A stretch of 64,000 nt of DNA, taken from NCBI GenBank assembly GCA_938085105.1, contig CALKGK010000045.1:1-64000 (forward strand), in the 5' to 3' direction. Below, piece by piece: positions 53,758 through 62,950 of this stretch. A program made the translations under genes and the position numbers. Numbering within the stretch: position 1 is the stretch's first letter; the number at the start of each line of letters is the position of its first letter. Under the pieces are notes generated by a model. That model worked only from the letters and a program-made list of their open reading frames with translations. It ran no database searches and was not told the DNA's origin. The DNA comes from an uncultured Flavobacteriales bacterium (GTDB taxonomy: Bacteria; Bacteroidota; Bacteroidia; Flavobacteriales_D; Sanyastnellaceae).

Positions 53758-54812
53758 GAGTTGTGGATGATCATGACACGGTTGTCACCGTAAAAATAGT
53801 GGTCTTTGAGCACACCTTGCGGCGGTGTAACACGAACTCCGGCGCTTCCGAAGTATTTCGGTCCTTCCAACAAACGGGTTTCATCCCAAAGGTTGGCGTT
53901 GATGAAATTCTGAAGTGTTTTAGCACCGCCTTCAATCATCAGAGAAATAACGTTGCGCTCGTAGAGATCGTCCAGCATTTCTTGACGCAAGTTTTCAAAA
54001 GGCAGCTTCACCCATTCGATGTGGTCTTCATGTCCATCCTTCACGGTATTGTAAACCAGCGTATTTGCCTCTGAGTTAAAGATTTTCGCGTTTTTATCCA
54101 CCTTCAAACTACGGTCAATAAGCACCCGAAGTGGGTTTCTTCCAGCACTTTCGCGCACCGTCAGAGAAGGGTCGTCAATCAAGGCTGTTCCCGTTCCAAT
54201 TAAAATCGCTTGCAGTTCTGCTCTCCAAGAATGGGTGAGTTGTTTGCATTCTGGAGTGGTGATCCAATGCACACCTTTTTCGTTATTGACCCGACGGATA
54301 TCGATGTACCCATCCAAACTTTGCGCCCATTTCAAAACGATGTATGGACGTTGTTTTTGATGATAGGTGAAGAAAGCACGGTTGAGATGCGCTCCTTCCT
54401 CTTCCAAAACACCTGAAATGACTTCAATCCCTGCTGCTTCTAGAAGGGCAATGCCTTTTCCAGCAACTTTTTCGTGCGGATCTAGATTGGCAATCACTAC
54501 TTTTTTCGCCCCGGAAGCAACCAAGAGTTCGGCGCAAGGGGGTGTTTTGCCATGATGTGCGCAAGGTTCCAAACTCACATAAACCGTGCATTGGGAGAGC
54601 TCGATGTCTGAAGGAAGATGCTTGATGGCGTTGACTTCAGCGTGCGGACCACCATAAGCTTGGTGATAGCCTTCGCTCACAATTTTCTGGTGTTCGTCAA
54701 CAATCACACAGCCGACCAAAGGATTGGGTGCGACGTTGCCTTGTGCTTTCGAGGCAAGTTCAAAACAGCGACGAATGAATCGCTCGTGGATGGAATCAGT
54801 TTCGTTTATCAC
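53754..54812 (-). CDS. ribD: Bifunctional riboflavin biosynthesis deaminase/reductase RibD
   Basis: A 352-residue enzyme catalysing the deaminase and reductase steps of riboflavin synthesis. The deaminase domain has the zinc site HAEVNAI and [11 protein letters not shown]; the reductase domain begins [16 protein letters not shown] and continues with [12 protein letters not shown]. Length is normal. It overlaps folD by 17 bp at its start and EamA at its end, so all are coupled. No FMN riboswitch is seen, as expected inside an operon. Confidence 0.93.
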   Translation of the reverse strand: MINETDSIHERFIRRCFELASKAQGNVAPNPLVGCVIVDEHQKIVSEGYHQAYGGPHAEVNAIKHLPSDIELSQCTVYVSLEPCAHHGKTPPCAELLVASGAKKVVIANLDPHEKVAGKGIALLEAAGIEVISGVLEEEGAHLNRAFFTYHQKQRPYIVLKWAQSLDGYIDIRRVNNEKGVHWITTPECKQLTHSWRAELQAILIGTGTALIDDPSLTVRESAGRNPLRVLIDRSLKVDKNAKIFNSEANTLVYNTVKDGHEDHIEWVKLPFENLRQEMLDDLYERNVISLMIEGGAKTLQNFINANLWDETRLLEGPKYFGSAGVRVTPPQGVLKDHYFYGDNRVMIIHNS

Positions 54813-55674
54813 CTGCAGCTTGTAAGGTGTTTTTCAGCAATGACGCGATGGTCATGGGACCAACACCGCCCGGCACAGGAGTGATGAAACTGCACTTCTC
54901 TGAAACAGAGGCAAAGTCAACATCACCAGCAATGCGATAGCCACGTTCTTTGGACGCATCTGGAACACGTGTAATGCCCACATCAATCACCACAGCGCCT
55001 TCTTTTACCATGTCGCCCGTCACAAATTCAGCTTTTCCGAGCGCAACCACGAGAATATCTGCATTCTTCACAATGCTTTCAAGATTTTGAGTCCGACTGT
55101 GGGTCAAAGTCACCGTACAATTTCCCGGTTCATTGTTTTGGCTCAGTAAAATACTCATGGGCGAACCAACGATGTGGCTTCTTCCGATCACCACGCAGTT
55201 TTTACCTGAAGTAGGTACTTCATAACGCTCCAAAAGCTGCATGATTCCGTAAGGTGTTGCCGGCAAGTAGCAAGGGAGGCCAAGAGCCATGCGACCTACA
55301 TTCTCTGGATGAAAACCGTCCACATCCTTTGAAGGATCGATGGCGAGAAGCACCTCTTGTTCGTCAATGTGCTTTGGCAAAGGAAGTTGAACGATAAATC
55401 CATCAATGTCATCATCTTCGTTGAGTTCTTGCACAATTTGGAGTAATTCTTCCTGACTCGTAGAACTGGGCTTTCGGATGAGGCTGGAAACAAATCCAAT
55501 GCGTTCACAAGCTTTCACTTTACTCGAAACATAGGTTTGACTAGCACCATCTTCTCCAATCAGCACTGCTGCCAAGTGGGGAGTTTTGAGGCCACGCTCT
55601 CTGCGTGCATTCACCTCTGCTGCAATTTCTTCTTTAATGGCCTTTGACGTGGCTTTTCCGTCGAGTAAAATCAT
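54796..55674 (-). CDS. folD: Methylenetetrahydrofolate dehydrogenase/cyclohydrolase FolD
   Basis: A 292-residue bifunctional enzyme of one-carbon metabolism. Motifs: the catalytic-lysine segment [27 protein letters not shown] of the cofactor domain, and [15 protein letters not shown] at the C-terminus. It starts 17 bp after ffh and overlaps ribD. Confidence 0.95.
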   Translation of the reverse strand: MILLDGKATSKAIKEEIAAEVNARRERGLKTPHLAAVLIGEDGASQTYVSSKVKACERIGFVSSLIRKPSSTSQEELLQIVQELNEDDDIDGFIVQLPLPKHIDEQEVLLAIDPSKDVDGFHPENVGRMALGLPCYLPATPYGIMQLLERYEVPTSGKNCVVIGRSHIVGSPMSILLSQNNEPGNCTVTLTHSRTQNLESIVKNADILVVALGKAEFVTGDMVKEGAVVIDVGITRVPDASKERGYRIAGDVDFASVSEKCSFITPVPGGVGPMTIASLLKNTLQAAGDKRN

Positions 55675-55690
55675 CCTTGTGTTTTGCTGG

Positions 55691-57031
55691 TTATCTCATC
55701 CCTTTCATGCCCTTCATGCTGCGAGCCATGGAAGCCATCTTGTTCTTGTCGGTCATCACACGCATCATCTTACGTGTATCTTCAAACTGCTTGATGAGTT
55801 TGTTCACATCCTGAACGCTTCTTCCAGCACCAGCTGCGATTCGTTTTCTTCTGCTTCCGTCAATGATGGTATGGTCTTGACGCTCAGCTGGAGTCATCGA
55901 ATGAATGATGGCCTCTACGTGCTTGAATGCGTCGTCGTCAATTTCAACATCGCGCAATGCTTTCCCCATTCCAGGAATCATTCCGAGGAGGTCTTTCACA
56001 TTACCCATTTTCTTGATCTGGTTCAGTTGATCAAGGAAATCGTTGAAGTCGAAGGTGTTCTTTTGAATTTTCTTCTGAAGCTTTCTGGCAGATTCTTCAT
56101 CGTACTGCTCTTGAGCGCGTTCAACCAAAGAAACAACGTCACCCATTCCAAGGATTCGGTCGGCCATACGGTTGGGGTGGAAGACGTCAATTGCGTCCAT
56201 TTTCTCACCGGTACCCACAAATTTGATGGGCTTATTCACCACCGATTTGATGGACAATGCCGCACCACCACGGGTATCACCGTCAAGTTTGGTCAGAACA
56301 ACTCCATCAAAATCGAGTCGCTCATTGAAGGTCTTTGCTGTATTCACCGCATCTTGCCCCGTCATGGCATCCACCACAAATAAGGTCTCACTTGGCTCAA
56401 TGGCTTTTTTCACGGCTTCGATCTCTGTCATCATCTGCTCATCGATGGCCAAACGACCGGCTGTATCGACGATCACCACGTTAAATCCATTGGATTTCGC
56501 ATGGGCGATGGCTGCTTGAGAGATGGAAACAGGATCTTTATTGTCTTTGTCTGAATAAACCTCAACTCCGATGTTCTCACCTAGTACGTGCAATTGGTCA
56601 ATCGCTGCCGGACGATAGATGTCACAAGCTACCAAAAGTGGTTTTTTCCCTTTTTTGGTTTTCAGGTGATTTGCCAATTTACCCGAGAAGGTCGTTTTAC
56701 CAGAACCTTGGAGTCCGGACATCAAAATCACCGCAGGATTTCCTTTCAATTGAATGTCTTCGGTTTCTCCACCCATGAGCTTCGTGAGCTCTTCTTGGGT
56801 GATTTTAACCATCAATTGTCCAGGCTTAACGGCCGTTAAAACCTCTCTACCTAAGGCTTCTTGCTTCACTTTATTGGTGAATTCCTTCGCCGTTTTAAAG
56901 TTCACATCGGCATCCAAAAGCGCCCTACGAACCTCTTTAAGTGTTTCAGCAACATTGATTTCTGTGATCTGGCCTTGACCCTTCAACACTTTAAAAGCGC
57001 GGTCAAACTTGTCCTGTAAATTTTCAAACAT
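55691..57031 (-). CDS. ffh: Signal recognition particle protein Ffh
   Basis: A 446-residue GTPase that binds signal peptides and SRP RNA. The N domain ([13 protein letters not shown]) is followed by the G domain: [22 protein letters not shown] and [10 protein letters not shown]. The M domain carries MIPGMG and the RNA-binding [13 protein letters not shown]. The tail is short, with no long Met-rich extension. The start at 57031 is the family start; an upstream frame to 57073 overlaps the promoter. It heads the ffh-folD-ribD-EamA run. Confidence 0.95.
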   Translation of the reverse strand: MFENLQDKFDRAFKVLKGQGQITEINVAETLKEVRRALLDADVNFKTAKEFTNKVKQEALGREVLTAVKPGQLMVKITQEELTKLMGGETEDIQLKGNPAVILMSGLQGSGKTTFSGKLANHLKTKKGKKPLLVACDIYRPAAIDQLHVLGENIGVEVYSDKDNKDPVSISQAAIAHAKSNGFNVVIVDTAGRLAIDEQMMTEIEAVKKAIEPSETLFVVDAMTGQDAVNTAKTFNERLDFDGVVLTKLDGDTRGGAALSIKSVVNKPIKFVGTGEKMDAIDVFHPNRMADRILGMGDVVSLVERAQEQYDEESARKLQKKIQKNTFDFNDFLDQLNQIKKMGNVKDLLGMIPGMGKALRDVEIDDDAFKHVEAIIHSMTPAERQDHTIIDGSRRKRIAAGAGRSVQDVNKLIKQFEDTRKMMRVMTDKNKMASMARSMKGMKGMR

Positions 57032-57070
57032 GCGTTTACTCGATTGTAATTTCTCGGTTATTGAGGACCA

Positions 57071-57078
57071 CAAAGATA
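57071..57078 (-). promoter_or_regulatory. -7 box (TATCTTTG) upstream of ffh
   Basis: A full TAnnTTTG match on the minus strand, 39 bp before the ATG. It argues for the start at 57031 rather than 57073. Confidence 0.45.
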
Positions 57079-57103
57079 AAAAACACGAGGGAGGAATGGA
57101 GCT

Positions 57104-58459
57104 TTATTTTGTGGCTACACTGGAAAGGGGTTCGGAAGCAATAAATCGCAGGCGAAAGTCTTCCAATTCTTCGAGGATTTCTTCCCGCGTTTGAATCATG
57201 TGCAATACTTCTTTTTTCTGCTCTTGTAGCTGAATACGGAGCTTTCGTCTGAGTAAAAAACGCGAAACGAGTCCGCTAATTTTCAAGCTAATCAAACCGA
57301 AAAAATAGCATACAAAAGGAAAGGAAATGGACCAATACCCGAGTGGCGTTTTCAGTCCTAAAAAAACTGCAGCTCCAATGTACCACAACAAAAAGCACAG
57401 TGCCCCGATGGACATGGCCAAACTCCCCAAAAAGGAATCGCGAATACGAAGCCCGATGACAATTGTTCGAGCGAGGAAATAGGGCAGGGCATTCAAGACA
57501 ATACCAATGAGATAAATTGGAGCGAGAAGGAGCAGCAAAAGCGCCGAATAGGGTGGGTTTCCGATGCGCAACTCTTTCATGCTCATCTCACTGATTCCTA
57601 GTTTTTTCAAACCTTGAGTGTAGGCATCTACTTTTGATTTGAACTGCTCAATTTCTTGGGGAGATTCTTGGTCAAAATGATCCAAGGCAGCAATGATGTT
57701 TTTTTGAAGGTCATGATTTCCCTGAAGATCATCTTTTTCAAGCTCAAGGAGGTCTTGTAATTCTGGCTGGTAGATGTCTTCAACTTGCTCTAAAAAATGG
57801 TCGTAATGCTCTTTTTCAATATGCAGGAGGGTGGAACGCAATTCATGGGTCACTTTCTCGGTCAAATCTCGAACGGCTTCCCGCTCATCTTCCATCTTCA
57901 AATAATCTTCAATGTCGATGGGGTCGCCAATTTGGACATAGAGGTCGCTTCTGAACTCGTGTGGATCACTGTAGTTGAGTCCGACCGGCACAATTCTCAC
58001 GGGCGGCATATCAGGATGAGCTTTGCTCGCACCAATGGCCATTCGGGCAACTCCGGTTTTTAAAGACCTCAATCGTCGTTCGGTGATGCTGTTTCCTTCT
58101 GGGAAGATGAGGAGTGATTTTTCCTCACCCAAATGAGCGTAACACTGCTCAAACATTTCTTTGTTTTTATGGGTTTCGCCAGGCATGGTGTTCGGACGAA
58201 AAACGGGAATCATGTGGAGTTGATTCTGAAAAAACTTGCCTTTCAAGCCTTTACCCACGTATTCTCCTGCAGCGATGAAGTGCAGTTCGCGATGAACGGC
58301 CAAACCAACGGCCAAAGGATCCATAAAGGCAGAAGGGTGGTTGGCTACAAAAATGAGAGCACCTTTTTGAGGTATCTTGTTTTGACCAACGATGTGCTGC
58401 CTACGAAAATAAGCGTTCAGGCTTAAGCGAAAAATGAAGCGTAGTATGCGGTAAATCAT
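57104..58459 (-). CDS. Glycerol-3-phosphate acyltransferase-like (PlsC family) membrane protein
   Basis: A 451-residue protein. Residues about 15-200 are a PlsC acyltransferase domain with the HX4D motif NHPSAFMD and the downstream FPEGNSI block. The C-terminal half has three to four membrane helices (about 280-400) and a basic coiled tail. The fusion is longer than typical bacterial PlsC (about 250 residues) and resembles the Bacteroidota form. It likely acylates a glycerophospholipid precursor or related lipid. The start at MIYRILRF was chosen because the domain begins there. Confidence 0.82.
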   Translation of the reverse strand: MIYRILRFIFRLSLNAYFRRQHIVGQNKIPQKGALIFVANHPSAFMDPLAVGLAVHRELHFIAAGEYVGKGLKGKFFQNQLHMIPVFRPNTMPGETHKNKEMFEQCYAHLGEEKSLLIFPEGNSITERRLRSLKTGVARMAIGASKAHPDMPPVRIVPVGLNYSDPHEFRSDLYVQIGDPIDIEDYLKMEDEREAVRDLTEKVTHELRSTLLHIEKEHYDHFLEQVEDIYQPELQDLLELEKDDLQGNHDLQKNIIAALDHFDQESPQEIEQFKSKVDAYTQGLKKLGISEMSMKELRIGNPPYSALLLLLLAPIYLIGIVLNALPYFLARTIVIGLRIRDSFLGSLAMSIGALCFLLWYIGAAVFLGLKTPLGYWSISFPFVCYFFGLISLKISGLVSRFLLRRKLRIQLQEQKKEVLHMIQTREEILEELEDFRLRFIASEPLSSVATK

Positions 58460-58534
58460 TTGTTTTCTGTTTGATGACCAAATGTAGAGAAGCACATCTT
58501 ACTTCAGTTTTTGCATCTTAAAAACGGACGTATG

Positions 58535-59479
58535 TTAATAGGCGGTGTACAAGCTTTGAATCATGCTCGATTGTGATCGGACATTGCTGCTGGTAGAAGC
58601 TGCTTTGGTGATGTTTACCTCGAACATGCTTCCGTCGGTGCTCAGGTTGGTAAAGGCCTCATCTTGAACTCCGCTCAAGGTGGTTACAGACTCGGCTTGA
58701 ACACTGCTTATTTGTTTTGAAGCAATGGTCACCTCCGCACTTCTTGATTTTTCAGCGTTGATTTCAATTTCTTCCAAGGGCACTCCTTCAGCTTGGTCGG
58801 CCATGCTTTCCACTGCGAGATCGTCGGTTTCGAGCAAGGGTTTTGCGTCTTCTTCTTTTTCTATAACACCTTCATATTGTGGGTTTTGATGTTCATTATT
58901 TAAATCAAGGCTTTCATCGCTTTGAGGTGGTGTGATGGAAGCTTGGTCTTCGACAATAAAGGCTTCGGGCTCCACTTGTTCTGAACTTCTCCTTGAATTT
59001 TCTTCTTCCCGAAAAGGACTTTCAATTTCTGTGTTCTTGCGTTCCTTTGGAAACTCTAATCGATCGGTTTTGTCTTCATTGAGCATGGCCATACGTGCCG
59101 GAGAAGGGTCTTGAAATAGGAAAATCAAGGCAAAAACTACGGAAGCAAGTACGGCAAGAGACAAGCCAATTGCACTTTGCCTGTTCGCGAAGAGAGGCAG
59201 GAAATAGCCGTTCAACCATACCTTGAAACCAGATGTTTGCTTTTCTTCTGCAAAAAGCTTCATCAAACGCTCTTTGCTCTCTGGTCGGGCAGAAATATAC
59301 TCATCGTCGTTCACCTCTTGCACCTTCAGTAAGGTTGCTCTCATGCTGGTATATTCCTCTTCGGAAGAGATGTATTGCAGCACAAACGATTTTTCTTCAG
59401 GGTAGAGTTCGTGAAAACGCTTATGCAAAAGCAAAGACTCTAGGTCTTCAGGGTCGTATTTAAAATCGAATGGACTCAT
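58535..59479 (-). CDS. Putative anti-sigma factor, single-pass membrane protein
   Basis: A 314-residue protein with a cytoplasmic N-terminal part (1-100), one membrane helix at 102-123 (SAIGLSLAVLASVVFALIF) and a long low-complexity extracytoplasmic part rich in Glu, Ser and Thr. No homology to a named anti-sigma family is visible. The assignment comes from topology and from an ATGA overlap with the ECF sigma gene directly upstream. The periplasmic region lacks obvious sensor folds. Confidence 0.65.
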   Translation of the reverse strand: MSPFDFKYDPEDLESLLLHKRFHELYPEEKSFVLQYISSEEEYTSMRATLLKVQEVNDDEYISARPESKERLMKLFAEEKQTSGFKVWLNGYFLPLFANRQSAIGLSLAVLASVVFALIFLFQDPSPARMAMLNEDKTDRLEFPKERKNTEIESPFREEENSRRSSEQVEPEAFIVEDQASITPPQSDESLDLNNEHQNPQYEGVIEKEEDAKPLLETDDLAVESMADQAEGVPLEEIEINAEKSRSAEVTIASKQISSVQAESVTTLSGVQDEAFTNLSTDGSMFEVNITKAASTSSNVRSQSSMIQSLYTAY

Positions 59480-60096
59480 TGCTGTAAGATTTGAATGATG
59501 GTAATAAATAAAATGATCAAGCTTCCTTCAAATGCTTTTAACTCTTGATTGAGGTGTTTTAAGGTATAGAAGAGTCGTGACTTGATCGTGCCTTCGCTGC
59601 AATCGAACACTTGAGCAATTTCTTTGATGCTCATGTCTTGATGGTAGCGCATTTCAAAGGTGCTTCTTTTGCTCTCGTCCAATGCCGCTAAGGCATCCGA
59701 AAGGGCAAGTTCAAAGGCTTCCTTATCCAATGATTGGGTGCTGTTTTCTTGCTCAAAATGCTGGTTGGTGTGTCGCAGTTCTTCGGCAGCCCGCGCTCGA
59801 ACTTCATGACTTCGGTATTCGTTCTTGCACATGTTGTTAGCTATGCTAAAAAGATAGGTCTGGACACTTTTCCCTTTCTGATAAAGTTCCGGTTTGCTGA
59901 TGATTTTGGTGAAGAGCTCTTGCATAAAATCTTCTGCTTTCTCCCGGTCTTTTCGAAGCATGCGGTAGAAATAGTTCACCAATCTATCGGCATAGCGGTC
60001 ATACAACTCACTGAAAGCAGCTGAATTCTTATCAGCCACCTCAATCATGAGCTCCTCGTCAGAATACTTTTTATATGATGAACGAAAAAGCTTCAA
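59476..60096 (-). CDS. ECF-family RNA polymerase sigma factor with hydrophobic tail
   Basis: A 206-residue sigma-70 factor of the ECF type. Region 2 spans about 25-95 (LYDRYADRLVNYFYRML, EDFMQELFTKII) and region 4 about 130-185 (SIKEIAQVFDCSEGTIKSRL), the latter being the -35-binding helix-turn-helix. Beyond the usual end it has an extra hydrophobic tail, GSLIILFITIIQILQQ (191-206). It starts 1 bp after the upstream secreted-protein gene and overlaps the putative anti-sigma gene by four bases, so expression of the three is coupled. Confidence 0.88.
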   Translation of the reverse strand: MKLFRSSYKKYSDEELMIEVADKNSAAFSELYDRYADRLVNYFYRMLRKDREKAEDFMQELFTKIISKPELYQKGKSVQTYLFSIANNMCKNEYRSHEVRARAAEELRHTNQHFEQENSTQSLDKEAFELALSDALAALDESKRSTFEMRYHQDMSIKEIAQVFDCSEGTIKSRLFYTLKHLNQELKAFEGSLIILFITIIQILQQ

Positions 60097-60097
60097 A

Positions 60098-61135
60098 TCA
60101 ATCTAGGTTTTGGTTCACAAGTTGAGTCAGACCAAACTGTTGAGCCAAACTTTGGATTTGTACATCCAAGTTTTGGTAGCTTGAATTTCCCGAGTTCTTT
60201 AGGTAATTTCTCAAGGTGATCAGTGGGAAGAGGTAGTTTCTGTTGATGGCTGCATTGTTTGAGAGCTGTTTCAAACTGAAGCGATTCACATGGCCTTCCA
60301 ACAAGCTCAAATTCTGAAAGTCTTTCTCCTCGCTAAAACGGAAGCACAAGCCAACCACAAAGAGGTTTTTACCCATAAGCTCGATGCTATTCTTGCTATT
60401 GGTAAGGGCAAGGTGGGAGGGAAGGGCGCTTTGTTTGAGCAGGTTTTCTACTTGAACGCTTCGGGGTTTGCCAACAATTTTTTTCGGGTCTATACTCAAG
60501 GTTTGGGCGGTTTGAAGAGCATAGTCTTCGTTCACCAAGAGGTCCAAAAGCACTGCTTTTACATCTTTCCTCATGGAACGCACTTGCTGCAAATACCAAA
60601 TGGGATGAGCATCTTCCTCAGCGTTCAAGATCAGGAGTCCGGAAGGAGCTACGGAGCGCAAAACGTTTTCAGCATATTCCAATTCAGCCGCATTGAAGGC
60701 CCCCAAATCAAAGGATTTTTGGAGATGTTCTTTTATTTTAGAGGCTTCATTTCCAATCATTGCCCGATTTACTACCTGTTCTCGAACGAGCAGATTCTCT
60801 GGGTAAGCAGCTAAGGCGCTTTCGATGGCATTCTCATCAGAGTAGTTGGATAGGATGAACTTGGCATAGTGTGCAGCACCTCCTTCGGGAACCGCCGCTG
60901 AAATGTCTTCCTCCACCGATTTCAACATCGATTGCTCAATAGTTCCGAGCTCCTTTTCTTTTGCCTTTTCAAGATCGCTACGTTCCTCTTCGAAAAGATA
61001 CAACCAGGCCTCATCGTTTTGAGGATGTATTGCTACTTCCTCAGCCCAGGAGCTACTGGGAGCATTGGTTGTTTGGGAGATGGACTGCGCACAAATACCC
61101 AAGAAAATTAGAAATAGACAAAGTGGCTTTTTCAT
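60098..61135 (-). CDS. Secreted protein of unknown function upstream of ECF sigma
   Basis: A 345-residue protein with signal peptide 1-20 (LCLFLIFLGICAQSISQ). The mature protein is mostly helical with TPR-like pairs in the first half (for example ENAIESALAAYPENLLVREQ) and a globular second half. No catalytic motif is evident. It is the first gene of the sigma/anti-sigma transcript, which suggests it is either sensed by or made with the regulatory pair. No family is recognised. Confidence 0.6.
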   Translation of the reverse strand: MKKPLCLFLIFLGICAQSISQTTNAPSSSWAEEVAIHPQNDEAWLYLFEEERSDLEKAKEKELGTIEQSMLKSVEEDISAAVPEGGAAHYAKFILSNYSDENAIESALAAYPENLLVREQVVNRAMIGNEASKIKEHLQKSFDLGAFNAAELEYAENVLRSVAPSGLLILNAEEDAHPIWYLQQVRSMRKDVKAVLLDLLVNEDYALQTAQTLSIDPKKIVGKPRSVQVENLLKQSALPSHLALTNSKNSIELMGKNLFVVGLCFRFSEEKDFQNLSLLEGHVNRFSLKQLSNNAAINRNYLFPLITLRNYLKNSGNSSYQNLDVQIQSLAQQFGLTQLVNQNLD

Positions 61136-61369
61136 GCCTTGAATTTAATGGTTTTAAAGCTGTACACCCCAAGTTCTCATCGGTTCATTTCAAAAGCAAA
61201 ATAATCTTCTGCCTTGAAGTAACCGCAAAGATGTTGTATTCACCACAGAATGAGACAGAATGCGTCGTCTTCATTGTTTTCTAATCCTCCGAGAAGGGAG
61301 CTTGTGCCCTTGATCTCTTCAACGAAAAAAACAGCTTCCTACAATAGGTTCAGAGCCGACAATGCTTCG

Positions 61370-61377
61370 TATCTTTG
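61370..61377 (+). promoter_or_regulatory. -7 box (TATCTTTG) directly before DUF493 gene
   Basis: A full TAnnTTTG match ending 4 bp before the ATG at 61382. Transcription would start at or next to the start codon, giving a leaderless mRNA. Confidence 0.45.
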
Positions 61378-61381
61378 CGCT

Positions 61382-61657
61382 ATGGATGAAAAAGAACGCT
61401 TAGAAAAGCTAAGAAAACAGTTGGATGAATACCATACTTGGCCTTCGGTTTTCATGTTCAAGTTTGTAGTTCCTACAGACGAAGAGAAAGTACAGCGCTT
61501 GCATGCTATTTTTGGAGAAAGCGCAGAATACAGAAAGCGATTGTCTAAAAATGGAAATTACACCAGCGTTACAATTCGTGAAATGGTGTTAAATGCAGAT
61601 CAAGTTTTTGAACGTTACATGGCTGCTTCTAAAATTGAAGGAGTAATTTCGTTGTAG
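61382..61657 (+). CDS. DUF493 (YbeD-like) family protein
   Basis: A 91-residue cytoplasmic protein with a ferredoxin-like fold. The blocks WPSVFMFKFVVP and NYTSVTIREMVLNADQVFERY mark the DUF493 family. The start at MDEKERLEK was chosen because the 44 residues encoded upstream in frame are unlike the family and include the promoter box. The function is unknown. The next gene follows after 2 bp. Confidence 0.85.
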   Translation: MDEKERLEKLRKQLDEYHTWPSVFMFKFVVPTDEEKVQRLHAIFGESAEYRKRLSKNGNYTSVTIREMVLNADQVFERYMAASKIEGVISL

Positions 61658-61659
61658 AT

Positions 61660-62037
61660 ATGAAGTTTGACTTAGAAACGCTCAAGAATACCTTGATGGT
61701 CAGTTTAATACTGATCCTCGCTTTTGTCCTTCTCAAGCGCATGATGGCGTTTTTGAGAAGAGGCGAATTGAATGAATCCTACGCTAAGCTGATTGGGGAG
61801 GGCTATACTTTTCTCGATGGTGTTCTAACGATTCAAGCCTACCTTCCAGAACCCGATCAAATCCTCATCAAAGTGGAAGATGAGCAGGGCCAGCCAGTAA
61901 AAGAATGGTCGGACCGCTGCGATAAGGCAGGGGAGCAGGTTTTTGAAATCGATTTGAGTTCAAGCAACATCCAAGGTCGCTGCTCCTTCGTTTTTAAATC
62001 GAAAAATCAAGAAACCACTCGTTTTTTTACGGTGTAA
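61660..62037 (+). CDS. Small single-pass membrane protein, unknown
   Basis: A 125-residue protein with an N-terminal helix (about 8-28, TLMVSLILILAFVLLKRMM) and a beta-rich extracytoplasmic or cytoplasmic part (LTIQAYLPEPDQILIKVED). I do not recognise the family. It begins 2 bp after the DUF493 stop, so the two are cotranscribed. The fold of the second part could be Ig-like. Confidence 0.65.
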   Translation: MKFDLETLKNTLMVSLILILAFVLLKRMMAFLRRGELNESYAKLIGEGYTFLDGVLTIQAYLPEPDQILIKVEDEQGQPVKEWSDRCDKAGEQVFEIDLSSSNIQGRCSFVFKSKNQETTRFFTV

Positions 62038-62067
62038 GTATTGAATTGAGTTGAATTTGGAACGGAG

Positions 62068-62949
62068 TTATCTGCCAGGATAGGGCACGTAAGAATCATC
62101 TCCAGGAACCATTTTCATCTCCTTATTGATCCATTGTTCTTTTGCCTTCTCAATCAAGGCAAGGTCAGAAGCAACAAAGTTCCAGTCGATTCGGCGTTCT
62201 TCCGTGAACGGGTTCCCTCCGAAAAGCAAGAGGTGTGCATCTGGACTCACTTCAACGCTGCAATCGTCAGTATTTTTGCTGTAAAGAAGATTTCCCGCAC
62301 CAATCTCTTCACCACACGCTTTCACGCTTCCCTTCACCACACACCAACCAATTTCACCGGAAAGCTTTCCTTTGGTTTTGATGGTTCTCAGCGCTTTGGT
62401 CTTGATTTCAAGCATAAAGCATTCAAGTCCCCCAGTGGGAACCGGACTTTTCCTTCCAAAAGCTTCACCAACAATCAAACGATATTCGATCTGATCTTCC
62501 TCCCAAAAGGGAAGGGTTTCTTTGGGGGAGTGATGAAAGAAAGCCGGTGCTTGTTCTTGTTCTTTTGAAGAAGCCAACCAGATTTGAAAACCATGAACCG
62601 TATGTTCCACGTTGGATTCCCGAAAGTCAGCAGGGGTTCTTTCTGTGTGCACCACGCCGTTCCCTGCGCTCATCCAATTCACATCGCCAGGAGTGATGCG
62701 TTGAACCGTTCCGAGGCTATCGCGATGTTCGATTTCACCTTCAAAAAGGTAGGTGAGGGTTGAAAGACCAATGTGCGGATGGTTCCCAATGTCCATAAAC
62801 CGTCCGTTACCCAATTGAGAAGGTCCCATATGGTCAATGAAGATGAAAGGACCAATCATTCGTTTCTTGCGAAAGGGAAGGAGTCGGCCCACCAAGAAAT
62901 CGCCAATATCGCGAGCTCTTTCTTCAATGATGAGGGTTTTGTTGGACAT
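62068..62949 (-). CDS. Pirin family protein (bicupin)
   Basis: A 293-residue cytoplasmic pirin. The N-terminal cupin has GPFIFIDHMGP and metal ligands in HPHIGLSTLTYLFEGEIEHRDS, and the C-terminal cupin carries VEVSPDAHLLLFGG. Pirins can act as quercetin dioxygenases or as redox sensors. The start was taken at MSNKTLIIEE; an eight-residue extension reaches into argS. It begins 1 bp after argS stops. Confidence 0.85.
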   Translation of the reverse strand: MSNKTLIIEERARDIGDFLVGRLLPFRKKRMIGPFIFIDHMGPSQLGNGRFMDIGNHPHIGLSTLTYLFEGEIEHRDSLGTVQRITPGDVNWMSAGNGVVHTERTPADFRESNVEHTVHGFQIWLASSKEQEQAPAFFHHSPKETLPFWEEDQIEYRLIVGEAFGRKSPVPTGGLECFMLEIKTKALRTIKTKGKLSGEIGWCVVKGSVKACGEEIGAGNLLYSKNTDDCSVEVSPDAHLLLFGGNPFTEERRIDWNFVASDLALIEKAKEQWINKEMKMVPGDDSYVPYPGR

Positions 62950-62950
62950 T

